A stretch of DNA of 64,000 nt from Opisthocomus hoazin (lineage: Eukaryota; Chordata; Aves; Opisthocomiformes; Opisthocomidae): NCBI RefSeq assembly GCF_030867145.1, contig NC_134434.1, positions 558,001-622,000 of the forward strand, read 5' to 3'. Under the pieces are notes generated by a model. The model searched no databases. It had not been told where the DNA came from and worked only from the letters and a program-made list of their open reading frames with translations. Below, piece after piece: positions 41,101 through 47,067 of this stretch. Made by a program: the position numbers and the translations under genes. How positions within the stretch are numbered: position 1 is the stretch's first letter; each line of letters starts with the position of its first letter.

Positions 41101-42608
41101 AAAAATCCTATATGACTCAATTACGCAGCTGTAGCCTTTCAGCTTCACTAATCCTACAAGATGAAATCTCATGATGTTACTAAGGACCACAGCCAAGAGA
41201 ATGCCGTATCACATAGCATGAACAAACACTTCTGATCTATCCAAACCCACTAATTATTCAAAATACATTTTGCTGATTAGGTCATAAAGATTAAAAGAAA
41301 ACATATGTCATTATATGGCTACTGTTAAACATGAAAAAAAAGCTTGAGCAATGTTGTAATTGTGGAGAAGCATGAATGGTTTGAGGCTAACCCCTTACGT
41401 AGAGAAGAAAGGTATTATTTAAAGTTTAGGTAAACCTCAATTAACATATAACCAAGCACATTCTTGAAGCATTGTGCATTGATACTGTCTCCCACGGAAA
41501 AAAAAAGTATAGAAAATTATAGTCTTTCTTCATCATGTAGCTGAAGTGCAGTTATATGCACCTTTCATGTTCATCTCCCATGTGAAAAATTGCCTTTCGA
41601 GTACAGCGATCTAGTAACTATTCACATAATGTGCCTTCCACATGAATCTAGCAAGCCATGGCTGTTTTAAAGCCGTATCTTTGCATTACATACCCTGTAT
41701 TTCCAGCAGACAAGCAGAGCGTTTGCTTCTTCAGATCCCAGTAAAAAGAAAGGTTATTTTTTTTTTAACATTTTGGGGATTTAAAAAAAAAAAAAGTTAT
41801 TTATGAAGTGGCATAATTCAAAACCTATGCTAAATTGTTTGACAATACTTTTGAATACTTCTTGCTCAGTTCTATTGCACAAGCACAGCAAACATGATAG
41901 TCCAGCAAAGAGCTGTCTGTGCCTGTTTTCAGTTATGGTTTTGATGACAATGTTGGCATGGTTACTCTGCAGTTTGGGAGCTGTCTGGAGTTACGATTTT
42001 CAATCACAACTGAATGAATCTGATTCAACTTTCAACTTTTAAGTGGATAAAATTACGGTTTATAGAATGAATATAATTATCATTATATATCCCATGGCAT
42101 TGGTAAAAAATAAGATGGTTCCAAAGCACTACATATACAACATTAAAGGCACGCAGACACAGTATTCTGAAAAAGTGATACATTATAACACAAACTCCAT
42201 ACAGTGTCTTACGTTACTGTAGTTACCCTATACGTACAAGGAAGTAATCTGCTATATACAAGTACGTTTTCATAGCTGCAGAAGCATTAAGGAATTTCTA
42301 TGCAGGGTTTCATCTCTACAGCACCAGTCCAAACCAAGTGCTGGTTAACTTAATGAAAAGCTTAAGAACTGTTTCTTCCCTTCAGGTGTAAATTCACTGG
42401 TGCTGGTATTAGCTTTCCTACGACATTGCTTCAGACTGTTTCAGTATCAGTTATTTTTCTTTAAGACTTCATCAAAATAAGATCCTACTAATGAAACTGC
42501 AAGAATTTTCATGTTACAATTCAGTAATTGTTGTATTCCTGTGTTGGGGGAAAAAAAAAAAAGTACTTACTTTTTATCTGCATTTGTTAGGTGATCTGTA
42601 CTGGCCAT
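8050..42608 (-). CDS. STXBP4: STXBP4 gene, coding part (21 exons; 3' end off window)
   Basis: Syntaxin-binding protein 4 (Synip) binds syntaxin-4 and is known in mammals as an insulin-regulated brake on GLUT4 vesicle docking in the cytosol and at the plasma membrane. Joining 42571-42608, 38658-38726, 35205-35278, 34921-35016, 33845-33914, 32914-32988, 30620-30705, 29817-29946, 29128-29260, 26884-26990, 26295-26478, 25157-25235, 22441-22523, 21849-21945, 20401-20513, 19639-19725, 18025-18090, 12125-12301, 9952-10068, 9380-9429 and 8050-8183 gives one open frame of 688 codons plus one base. Domains in order: PDZ1 (about 46-133), Ser/Thr-rich linker (about 141-212), PDZ2 (about 215-303), a variable region, an EF-hand-like segment (about 402-450) and a long coiled coil (about 485-628). 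The usual C-terminal WW domain is not in the window; the last exon ends mid-codon at a good donor. Identity is certain from PDZ2 onward. The first two exon boundaries are less certain. Confidence 0.95.
9380..9429 (-). CDS. STXBP4: STXBP4 coding exon 20 (50 bp)
   Basis: A short exon encoding [16 protein letters not shown] plus two bases (residues 628-643). It corresponds to mammalian AIQEVFSDNSTPLSNL and is required to keep the frame between its neighbours. Acceptor caacag|GTTGT, donor TTAAG|gtaatg. Confidence 0.92.
9952..10068 (-). CDS. STXBP4: STXBP4 coding exon 19 (coiled coil end)
   Basis: Encodes residues 589-627, with [20 protein letters not shown] and EKLLQFVE, closely matching mammalian Synip. 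Acceptor tttctcag|GATAA, donor GTAGAG|gtaact. Confidence 0.97.
10069..12124. other. STXBP4 intron 18
   Basis: About 2.1 kb, AT-rich, a poly(A) run near 11646. No repeat family, exon or RNA gene recognised. A 111-codon plus-strand frame at 11227-11562 has no recognisable content. Confidence 0.6.
12125..12301 (-). CDS. STXBP4: STXBP4 coding exon 18 (coiled coil)
   Basis: Encodes residues 530-588: [20 protein letters not shown], then [16 protein letters not shown] and ELKAQL. It is almost identical to mammalian Synip. Acceptor ctgtag|GAAGC, donor AATAAA|gtaaga. Confidence 0.97.
12302..18024. other. STXBP4 intron 17
   Basis: About 5.7 kb of AT-rich sequence with poly(T) near 13418. I saw no exon that would fit between exons 17 and 18, which join in frame, and no recognised repeat. 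Confidence 0.6.
18025..18090 (-). CDS. STXBP4: STXBP4 coding exon 17 (coiled coil)
   Basis: Encodes residues 508-529 ([18 protein letters not shown]), 22 whole codons, continuing the coiled coil. Acceptor tttgaacag|GAAAA, donor AAGCAA|gtatgt. Confidence 0.93.
19639..19725 (-). CDS. STXBP4: STXBP4 coding exon 16 (coiled coil start)
   Basis: Encodes residues 479-507, including [17 protein letters not shown]. It opens the coiled coil with heptad-like Leu spacing. Acceptor cacacag|TTTGT, donor TTAAAG|gtaata. Confidence 0.94.
20401..20513 (-). CDS. STXBP4: STXBP4 coding exon 15
   Basis: Encodes residues 441-478 ([13 protein letters not shown] to ASLLDSQ), matching mammalian DFVQVARNLF. Acceptor ttctag|ATTTC, donor TCACAG|gtaaaa. 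Confidence 0.94.
21849..21945 (-). CDS. STXBP4: STXBP4 coding exon 14 (EF-hand-like)
   Basis: Encodes residues 409-440: [20 protein letters not shown], then a loop DSKGTVSFG that continues DF in exon 15. It resembles a calmodulin-type EF-hand with a degenerate loop. Acceptor ttccag|GCATT, donor GGAG|gtaata. Confidence 0.95.
22441..22523 (-). CDS. STXBP4: STXBP4 coding exon 13
   Basis: Encodes residues 381-408, ending [12 protein letters not shown]. This matches the segment leading into the EF-hand-like region of Synip. Acceptor cttag|TTATT, donor GAGAGG|gtaaat. Confidence 0.92.
22524..26294. other. STXBP4 introns 11 and 12
   Basis: Two introns, 22524-25156 and 25236-26294, around exon 12. 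Short poly(A)/poly(T) runs only; a 90-codon plus-strand frame at 23032-23304 looks fortuitous. Confidence 0.55.
25157..25235 (-). CDS. STXBP4: STXBP4 coding exon 12
   Basis: Encodes residues 355-380 ([20 protein letters not shown]), part of the disordered middle region. Acceptor tttcatag|ATGG, donor CACTG|gtaaat; frame agrees with both neighbours. The exon begins with ATG. Confidence 0.88.
26295..26478 (-). CDS. STXBP4: STXBP4 coding exon 11
   Basis: Encodes residues 293-354. It closes PDZ2 with [13 protein letters not shown], then enters a poorly conserved Ser-rich region. The basic/serine stretch at the exon 10/11 junction (SRTKMRSES) corresponds to the area where an Akt2 site has been reported in mouse Synip; whether the site is kept is inference. 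Acceptor ctttag|GTCTG, donor AACGCT|gtgagt. Confidence 0.95.
26884..26990 (-). CDS. STXBP4: STXBP4 coding exon 10 (PDZ2 second half)
   Basis: Encodes residues 258-292: [18 protein letters not shown], then the PDZ helix [11 protein letters not shown]. Acceptor atgttag|GATGG, donor ATGAG|gtatct. Confidence 0.97.
28146..28185. repeat. AT dinucleotide-rich microsatellite
   Basis: About 40 bases of interrupted TA/AT repeats in the STXBP4 intron between exons 9 and 10. Confidence 0.85.
29128..29260 (-). CDS. STXBP4: STXBP4 coding exon 9 (PDZ2 first half)
   Basis: Encodes residues 213-257, with the PDZ loop SLGLNIVGG followed by [19 protein letters not shown]. It is nearly identical to mammalian Synip and is the most diagnostic exon of the gene. 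Acceptor tttgtag|GGATA, donor CATAAG|gtaaag. Confidence 0.97.
29817..29946 (-). CDS. STXBP4: STXBP4 coding exon 8 (Ser/Thr-rich linker)
   Basis: Encodes residues 170-212, rich in Ser, Thr, Asn and Pro. The end ([14 protein letters not shown]) lines up with the first residues of the mammalian reference protein as I recall it, so the mammalian Met falls within the counterpart of this exon. Acceptor cttcaag|CAAAA, donor GCAAA|gtaatt. Confidence 0.9.
30620..30705 (-). CDS. STXBP4: STXBP4 coding exon 7 (linker)
   Basis: Encodes residues 141-169 ([18 protein letters not shown] and a Ser-rich tail). It begins the low-complexity linker between the PDZ domains. Acceptor gccacag|GAAAG, donor GCTG|gtgaga. 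Confidence 0.9.
32914..32988 (-). CDS. STXBP4: STXBP4 coding exon 6 (PDZ1 end)
   Basis: Encodes residues 116-140. It holds the second PDZ helix (RAVDILRTA) and the last strand ([11 protein letters not shown]), closing PDZ1. Acceptor ccttctag|GGCTG, donor GCAAA|gtaaga. Confidence 0.92.
33845..33914 (-). CDS. STXBP4: STXBP4 coding exon 5 (PDZ1)
   Basis: Encodes residues 93-115 with the PDZ signature [18 protein letters not shown]. Acceptor attaccag|GCCG, donor GAAAG|gtatgt. Frame agrees with both neighbours. Confidence 0.92.
34921..35016 (-). CDS. STXBP4: STXBP4 coding exon 4 (PDZ1 middle)
   Basis: Encodes residues 61-92. It completes the PDZ loop GLGVKIIGG and continues with the strand [12 protein letters not shown], a typical PDZ core. 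Acceptor ctgcag|GAGTT, donor GATA|gtaagt. Confidence 0.92.
35205..35278 (-). CDS. STXBP4: STXBP4 coding exon 3 (PDZ1 start)
   Basis: Encodes residues 36-60, including [13 protein letters not shown]. This is the first beta strand and the beginning of the carboxylate-binding loop of PDZ1. Acceptor ccttag|GACT and donor ATTAG|gtaatt are both canonical. Met39 is an in-frame alternative start. Confidence 0.85.
35279..38657. other. STXBP4 intron 2
   Basis: About 3.4 kb. Mostly AT-rich; 36150-36600 is somewhat less AT-rich and carries a 146-codon minus-strand frame (36159-36599) overlapped by two more open frames. I do not recognise the product. Confidence 0.5.
38658..38726 (-). CDS. STXBP4: STXBP4 coding exon 2
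   Basis: Encodes residues 13-36, including the acidic stretch [13 protein letters not shown]. The donor is ACTG|gtatgc. To stay in frame with exon 1 the acceptor must be ctgaag|AATGTC, starting at 38726. A more pyrimidine-rich acceptor (ctctctccag) would start the exon at 38706 but gives an immediate stop in the exon 1 frame. Confidence 0.65.
38727..42570. other. STXBP4 intron 1 (between the first two coding exons)
   Basis: About 3.8 kb, AT-rich, with poly(T)/poly(A) runs near 39810 and 41760. No recognised repeat or exon. Confidence 0.55.
42571..42608 (-). CDS. STXBP4: STXBP4 coding exon 1 (start codon)
   Basis: The ATG at 42606-42608 has A at -3 and G at +4, a good Kozak context. It opens a frame beginning [12 protein letters not shown] and runs to the donor AAAAA|gtaagt. 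The exon itself starts at 42693 after a pyrimidine-rich acceptor (tttttacag). The same frame is open for 28 codons upstream of the Met within the exon, so a start in an earlier exon is not excluded. Ends after two bases of a codon. Confidence 0.65.
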
Positions 42609-42693
42609 CTTCTCAGATGGACTACTTTTATTAAAGTTCAAAACTAAGACTTCTGACACATGACGCACAGGGTCGTAACCAAGATAATAATTG

Positions 42694-44449
42694 CTGTAAA
42701 AAAGGAGAAACCACTTTTTGAAATTTACACGGCTATGTTTATTTTCAGACACTGACAACAACTGTTATTATTGACTAGCTGAAATCAAGTGGGAAAAGAG
42801 AGTTTTCATGATAAAACCCATACATCTCATAAAGCAGGAAGCAGTTAACAACTCGGACTTCACTGTATACTGTGCCAAAACACCTGACATCCTAATTTCC
42901 CCTTAAGGTAGGAATTATGGTAAACCTGAAACCCCTGTGATTAAAATCTTCTAAAAAATGAAGTAACAGAGATTGCAATTCCAGGATAATGTAACTGCTA
43001 AAGACAAAAATAATTTTTTTCCAGCGAAGGTTATTTGGGGAGGGAATGTTGTTTTGAACATGATAAGGTGTTTAGTGTGTCTTGTTTTCTATGTTTTTTT
43101 AACATACTGTCTAGTATTCAGTGCCTACGGAATTCGCACGAGGTATATATGACATAGGCCAAAATACACGCAAAATGGGGTCATGTACCACTAAGGTAAC
43201 ACAAACCCAGTAAGCCACATGGTATTTTTATTAGCGCATATGACAGGTCAACAAGAAATGCAATCCTAAAAGTATTGAGCTACACACATTTGAAAAATGA
43301 CTGCAGAAGCACTAACGCAAAAAATATCCTTTTGTATCAGTATCTAATCTTCCTGACCTCATGAGCCGAGTGGCTAAACCCTCGCATGGGCGCGAACCAG
43401 AAACTCCTCAGGCACAGTGCAAGGGGGACAGGGAACTCCCCGAACGCTGCACAGGCAAAGGTGCTCAAGGTACCAGCGACACGCTACAAACCTGGGCTAA
43501 AGTGGGCTCCCCAGGGGCACAGCGTCAGCCTCCACAAAAACACATCGACCAGCTCATCAGGTGTTGTACTTCTGCATTAAAAAAAAAATAAATTAAATGC
43601 ACTTTGGAATACCACAAATTTTCCCACCGCAAACGTTTTCAGACCTCTCCCGCCAGGATCAAAACAAACGCCGTCTAAATCCCGAGGGAAATGTCACAAT
43701 ATTGCCTGGCTCCAGGCTTTGTCATTCTCCAACACATCTAAACGGAAAACGCAGCGCTATCGAGGGCCACCACAGTCACCGTGGGGCTCGCACCACCGGA
43801 GCCAGCCCGAGCCGGGAGCCGTGCTCCGGAGCATCGGCTTGTTGCGGTGCCCGGGACCAGCCCCGCCAAGCGAGCCCGCCCGGCCCAGCCCCAGGTGACC
43901 GCTGCTCACACGCAGCGCCCGCTGTATTGGCGCTCGATATGTGTGCCCAAACCAACCCAAATCCGCACGCACAGAGAGGAACCCGCACACGAAACGAGGC
44001 ACCGCGGGAAAGAAGCAGCTATCGGCGCCAGTGCCCACGGAGCACGGCGGCCGGGGGAGGGCAGCGGGGTGAGGCCCCCCGGCAGCGCACCGCGCGGGGC
44101 TGACGCCGCGGTGACCGGCTCGGTGCCTGCAGGAGCGCAGGAGGGGAGCAACGCGGGCACAACGCCGCTTCGCAGCCCCGAAGCCACCCGCCGGGACGGC
44201 CCCGGAGCCCGCTCCCCCCGCATCAGCCCTGCCGAGGCGCTGGGAGAGGACAACGGCCGCCTTTCGCCGTGCTTCGGTGGGCGAAATCGCTCCTGGCAGA
44301 GCTTTCGGCGGCCCCGCTGCCGTCCGGCACCGGACCGCCCCGGCACCGCTCGGACAAAGCCCGGCTCGATGCACGGCGGTGCGGGGCCCCCGCCGCGGCC
44401 ACCAACCCGGCGGCACAAACCCGCCGCCCTCGAGGGCTGCGACGGTTAC
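42694..44449. other. STXBP4 5' intron, running into the CpG island
   Basis: AT-rich to about 43.3 kb, then rising GC. Several open frames (43361-44103 on plus, 43757-45010 on minus) follow base composition and resemble no known protein. Confidence 0.5.
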
Positions 44450-44484
44450 CTCAACAGGCACACTGCCGCCCGAGCGGCCTCGCT

Positions 44485-44504
44485 GGGGAGGGAGGGAGGG
44501 GGGG
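44485..44504 (+). other. G-quadruplex motif
   Basis: Four G-runs (4, 3, 3 and 7 G) separated by single A bases. This fits the short-loop G4 pattern. It is on the plus strand, so the STXBP4 transcript would carry the C-rich complement if it starts upstream. Confidence 0.7.
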
Positions 44505-44600
44505 ACAGACCGCCGGCGGGGGCTGGCGGCAACCCGCCGCGCCTCAGCGCCGCTCCGAGGGACCACCGACCCCTCAGCGGCTGCGCTCCCTACCCTCAGC

Positions 44601-44610
44601 GGGGCGGGGC
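44601..44610 (+). promoter_or_regulatory. GC box (Sp1-type)
   Basis: GGGGCGGGGC, a consensus Sp/KLF site, between the proposed STXBP4 first exon and COX11. Confidence 0.55.
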
Positions 44611-44727
44611 GGCGCACCCTGCCCGCTCCCCCGCCCCTCACGCCAAGAGGGCGCGGAGCAGCGGCCGAGGCCAAGCAGCCCCGCCCAGCACGGCGCAAGC
44701 AGGAGGCGGCGCGCCTGGTGGAGCGCG

Positions 44728-44737
44728 TCTCGCGAGA
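44728..44737. promoter_or_regulatory. TCTCGCGAGA palindrome, about 50 bp upstream of COX11 ATG
   Basis: Perfect 10-base palindrome. This motif is known from CpG-island promoters, often bidirectional ones, and is bound by BANP; Kaiso has also been linked to it. Its position between the two divergent genes fits a core promoter element. Confidence 0.75.
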
Positions 44738-44786
44738 AGAGCTGCTCCCCGCGCCCCGCCCCGCCCTGCCCGGCGCCGGCAGCGGC

Positions 44787-45134
44787 ATGGGGCTGTGCGG
44801 GGGGGGCTGGGCGCGCTGCGGGGGCCTACGGCTCCCCGGGGGGCAGAGCCCCCTCCGGGCCCTGGCGCTGGGCCGGGCCCTTCTCCGGCCGGGCAGTGGT
44901 GGCGGGTGGGAGGCGGCGGGGAAGGCTCGGTACGGTCTCTGGGTGGCGGCGGGCGGACAGGTGCCGGCCCCGCGGTCGGCCCGCGGGCTGCGGAGCTCCA
45001 ACCCCTTCACCCGCAGGCAGGAGGAGGAATGGCGGCGCCGGAACCGGTCGGCGCTGGCCTACATCGCCGCCGCCGCCGTGGGCATGGTGGGCATGTCCTA
45101 CGCGGCCGTGCCGCTCTACCGCCTCTACTGCCAG
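44787..45134 (+). CDS. COX11: COX11 exon 1
   Basis: Start ATG with G at -3 and G at +4. Encodes residues 1-116: presequence, matrix stub, transmembrane helix and Cys115. The donor is TGCCAG|gtacgc. Confidence 0.95.
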
Positions 45135-47067
45135 GTACGCGGGGGCCCCGCGGCCCGCTCCCTCCCGTCCGGGCCGGCCGCCGGCGCGCTGGGTCGCTCA
45201 CTGCCGTTCCGTTCTGTCAGGCGACGGGGCTGGGCGGGACGACGGGCGCGGGGCACGGCTCGGAGCAGATCGAGCGCATGGAGCCGGTGCGGGACCGGGT
45301 CATCAGGGTGACCTTCAACGCGGACGTGCACTCCAGCATCCAGTGGAGCTTCAAACCGCAGCAGAGCGAAATCTTCGTGAGTGGCTTCGTGTTGGCCCTT
45401 GGGCTCCGGGAGGCGAAGGGTCATTTTGCCTCCTACGCGTTTGTCACCTCGCAGACCCGGGTATCGGCGGCGCTGCGCCCCGCTGCGGGACCTCCCGGCC
45501 CGGTGCTGCTGCAGGGCGCGGTGCGGGGCAGGCGCGGTGCGGGGCAGGCAGGGCCCGCCCTGGCCCCTGGGGCCGCAGGTCGACGGCAGCTGCCCTGCTG
45601 CCCTTCCATCGAGCTGCCGGAAAAGAATTGCTATCAAGAGTACCTTTATGTGTACAATCTTTATGTTGAATACACCGTAATACACCATAAAGTGGGCATA
45701 TATATATTTAAATATACATACGGTGTAGCTGTACATCCAAACTTGTGGGGTTTTGACGGACTTTCCCCCTAGTACTTTCTCTCCTTGCCCCTGTCCTCGT
45801 AGGGCTGTTTTTATATGTTTTATAAAAGAAACAATCTAACTTTACTGTTTAAAATTAGTTCTTAATAAAAACTCCCAAAAGGAGTCATGCTTCGTAATTG
45901 GTTTCCGAGTCCAGTATAAAAGAATGATAACAAGGAAATGTACACTATATATAAATCTACCTGTTGAAAAAAGCGCTGTGTGCTGCTGAACTGCTGAGAA
46001 TATTAGAAGTCTCAGTGGCCAGCTGGGTAAGATTCAAATGCACACATATAACATTATTGGTGCTTTTAATTTCGAAGGGGGGTGAATTGTCTATAAGCAA
46101 AATATTAGTGAAGTAGTGAAGTAACCACCTTGAGGCAGCAAAAGAGAAAATGAACTCATTCTAGCTGAATTCTAAAGAACTTTAAGGGGTGGAAGGCTGC
46201 AGCGGATTAAAAGAAAAAAATTAAGAATCACTGTGCAATTACTTTATACAGGTGGTACCAGGAGAGACTGCACTGGCATTTTATAAAGCGAAAAATCCTA
46301 CTGACAAACCAATAATTGGCATCTCCACCTACAATGTAATACCCTTTGAAGCAGGACAGTATTTCAACAAAATACAAGTAAGTGTGAACAAAGCAAAGAT
46401 CACATTTTCCTTTACTTGAATGGGAATAGTTGTCCGTAAATCGACTTTTCTAGTTTTAATCCTAGATATAATAATCCTTTTTTGTTTGCCAATATTTTAA
46501 GAAAACACCATGAGTTTTTCAAGTGCCAGTGCATCAGTTCATTGTTGGCCTTGCTGTCCTCCTGACAGGCTGCAGTATGTGCCCATTAGAGTGGCTCCCA
46601 AAGATGTGATATTTAGGACCACTACTTTAAGGGCAGGTAGCAACAATTTGAGCTGGCCTGGCCCCTTTGCACTTTTTGGTCACTTCATTAAAAGCTAATT
46701 TTTTTCCTGTAACACAAGAGCAACAGAATTGCTGTCGTCTTGCTCATACAATTGAGCCTTCCCAGGATTTTAGGAATGAAAGTTGATTTTAAGACAAAGC
46801 TTTCTCTCATGTTGGCAGAGATAAAGTTTACCATAGCTGCTATTGTCTGATTTTGTTTTCATTTTTTTTTCCTCCCCCCTGCAGTGTTTTTGTTTTGAAG
46901 AACAGCGGCTAAATCCTCAAGAGGAAGTGGACATGCCTGTGTTCTTCTACATTGATCCAGAATTTGCAGAGGACCCTAAAATGGCTAAAGTTGATTTGAT
47001 CACCCTCTCTTACACCTTTTTTGAAGCAAAGGAAGGACAGAAGTTACCACTTCCAGGGTATCAGTAA
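44787..47067 (+). CDS. COX11: COX11 cytochrome c oxidase copper chaperone, complete (4 exons)
   Basis: COX11 is an inner-membrane protein that delivers copper to the CuB site of cytochrome c oxidase subunit 1, with its soluble domain in the intermembrane space. Joining 44787-45134, 45221-45376, 46252-46377 and 46885-47067 gives 270 residues; the human protein is about 276. Visible parts: an Arg/Gly-rich mitochondrial presequence, the conserved SSNPFTRRQEEE motif, a transmembrane helix at about 89-108 (ALAYIAAAAVGMVGMSYAAV), the conserved Cys115 just after it (LYRLYC), and a beta-rich copper domain with the diagnostic CFCF motif (Cys211, Cys213). It ends KLPLPGYQ. All junctions fall between codons. 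It is head-to-head with STXBP4 across a CpG island and tail-to-tail with TOM1L1. Identification is unambiguous. Confidence 0.98.
45221..45376 (+). CDS. COX11: COX11 exon 2
   Basis: Encodes residues 117-168: ATGLGGTTGAG, then RVTFNADVHSSIQWSFKPQQ. It follows an 86-base GC-rich intron. Acceptor ttctgtcag|GCGAC, donor ATCTTC|gtgagt. Confidence 0.96.
45377..46251. other. COX11 intron 2
   Basis: 875 bases, from the CpG-island shoulder into AT-rich sequence. A TA-rich patch lies near 45695-45722. No other feature. COX11 intron 3 (46378-46884) is likewise unremarkable. Confidence 0.6.
46252..46377 (+). CDS. COX11: COX11 exon 3
   Basis: Encodes residues 169-210: VVPGETALAFYKAKNPTDKP, then YNVIPFEAGQYFNKIQ. 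Acceptor ttatacag|GTGGT, donor ATACAA|gtaagt. Confidence 0.98.
46885..47067 (+). CDS. COX11: COX11 exon 4 (copper motif and stop)
   Basis: Encodes residues 211-270. It starts directly with the copper-binding CFCF motif and continues EEQRLNPQEEVDMPVFFYID. The stop TAA is at 47065-47067. Acceptor cccctgcag|TGTTT. Confidence 0.98.
   Translation, partial: CFCFEEQRLNPQEEVDMPVFFYIDPEFAEDPKMAKVDLITLSYTFFEAKEGQKLPLPGYQ

Larger units (their letters stand above)
44451..44760 (-). promoter_or_regulatory. STXBP4: Probable STXBP4 first (non-coding) exon and TSS area
   Basis: A plausible donor, GTTGAG|gtaacc, has its exon edge at 44450. It lies inside the CpG island on the STXBP4 strand, about 340 bases from the COX11 start codon. 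This would make a GC-rich 5' exon splicing to 42693. The transcription start cannot be set from sequence, and the exon 5' edge given here is only a bracket. The frame upstream of the donor contains no ATG I could see. Confidence 0.35.
43740..45620. promoter_or_regulatory. CpG island, shared STXBP4/COX11 bidirectional promoter
   Basis: GC- and CpG-dense block against AT-rich flanks, spanning the divergent 5' ends of STXBP4 (minus) and COX11 (plus). Long overlapping open frames on both strands are by-products of the base composition. Boundaries were estimated by eye. Confidence 0.9.

Noticed and set aside
43361-43591. Possible tRNA-like start (GCCGAGTGGCTAAA) near the CpG island edge
   Set aside because: Only a D-arm-like string is present; no matching acceptor stem, anticodon arm or T-arm could be drawn.
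43757-45010. 417-codon open frame on the minus strand
   Set aside because: Low-complexity Arg/Pro/Gly/Ala translation of the CpG island, antisense to COX11 exon 1; no domain and no splice logic.
43781-45772. 663-codon open frame on the plus strand
   Set aside because: Runs through the CpG island, COX11 exon 1 and introns in mixed frames; open because of high GC. The real COX11 exons lie within and around it.
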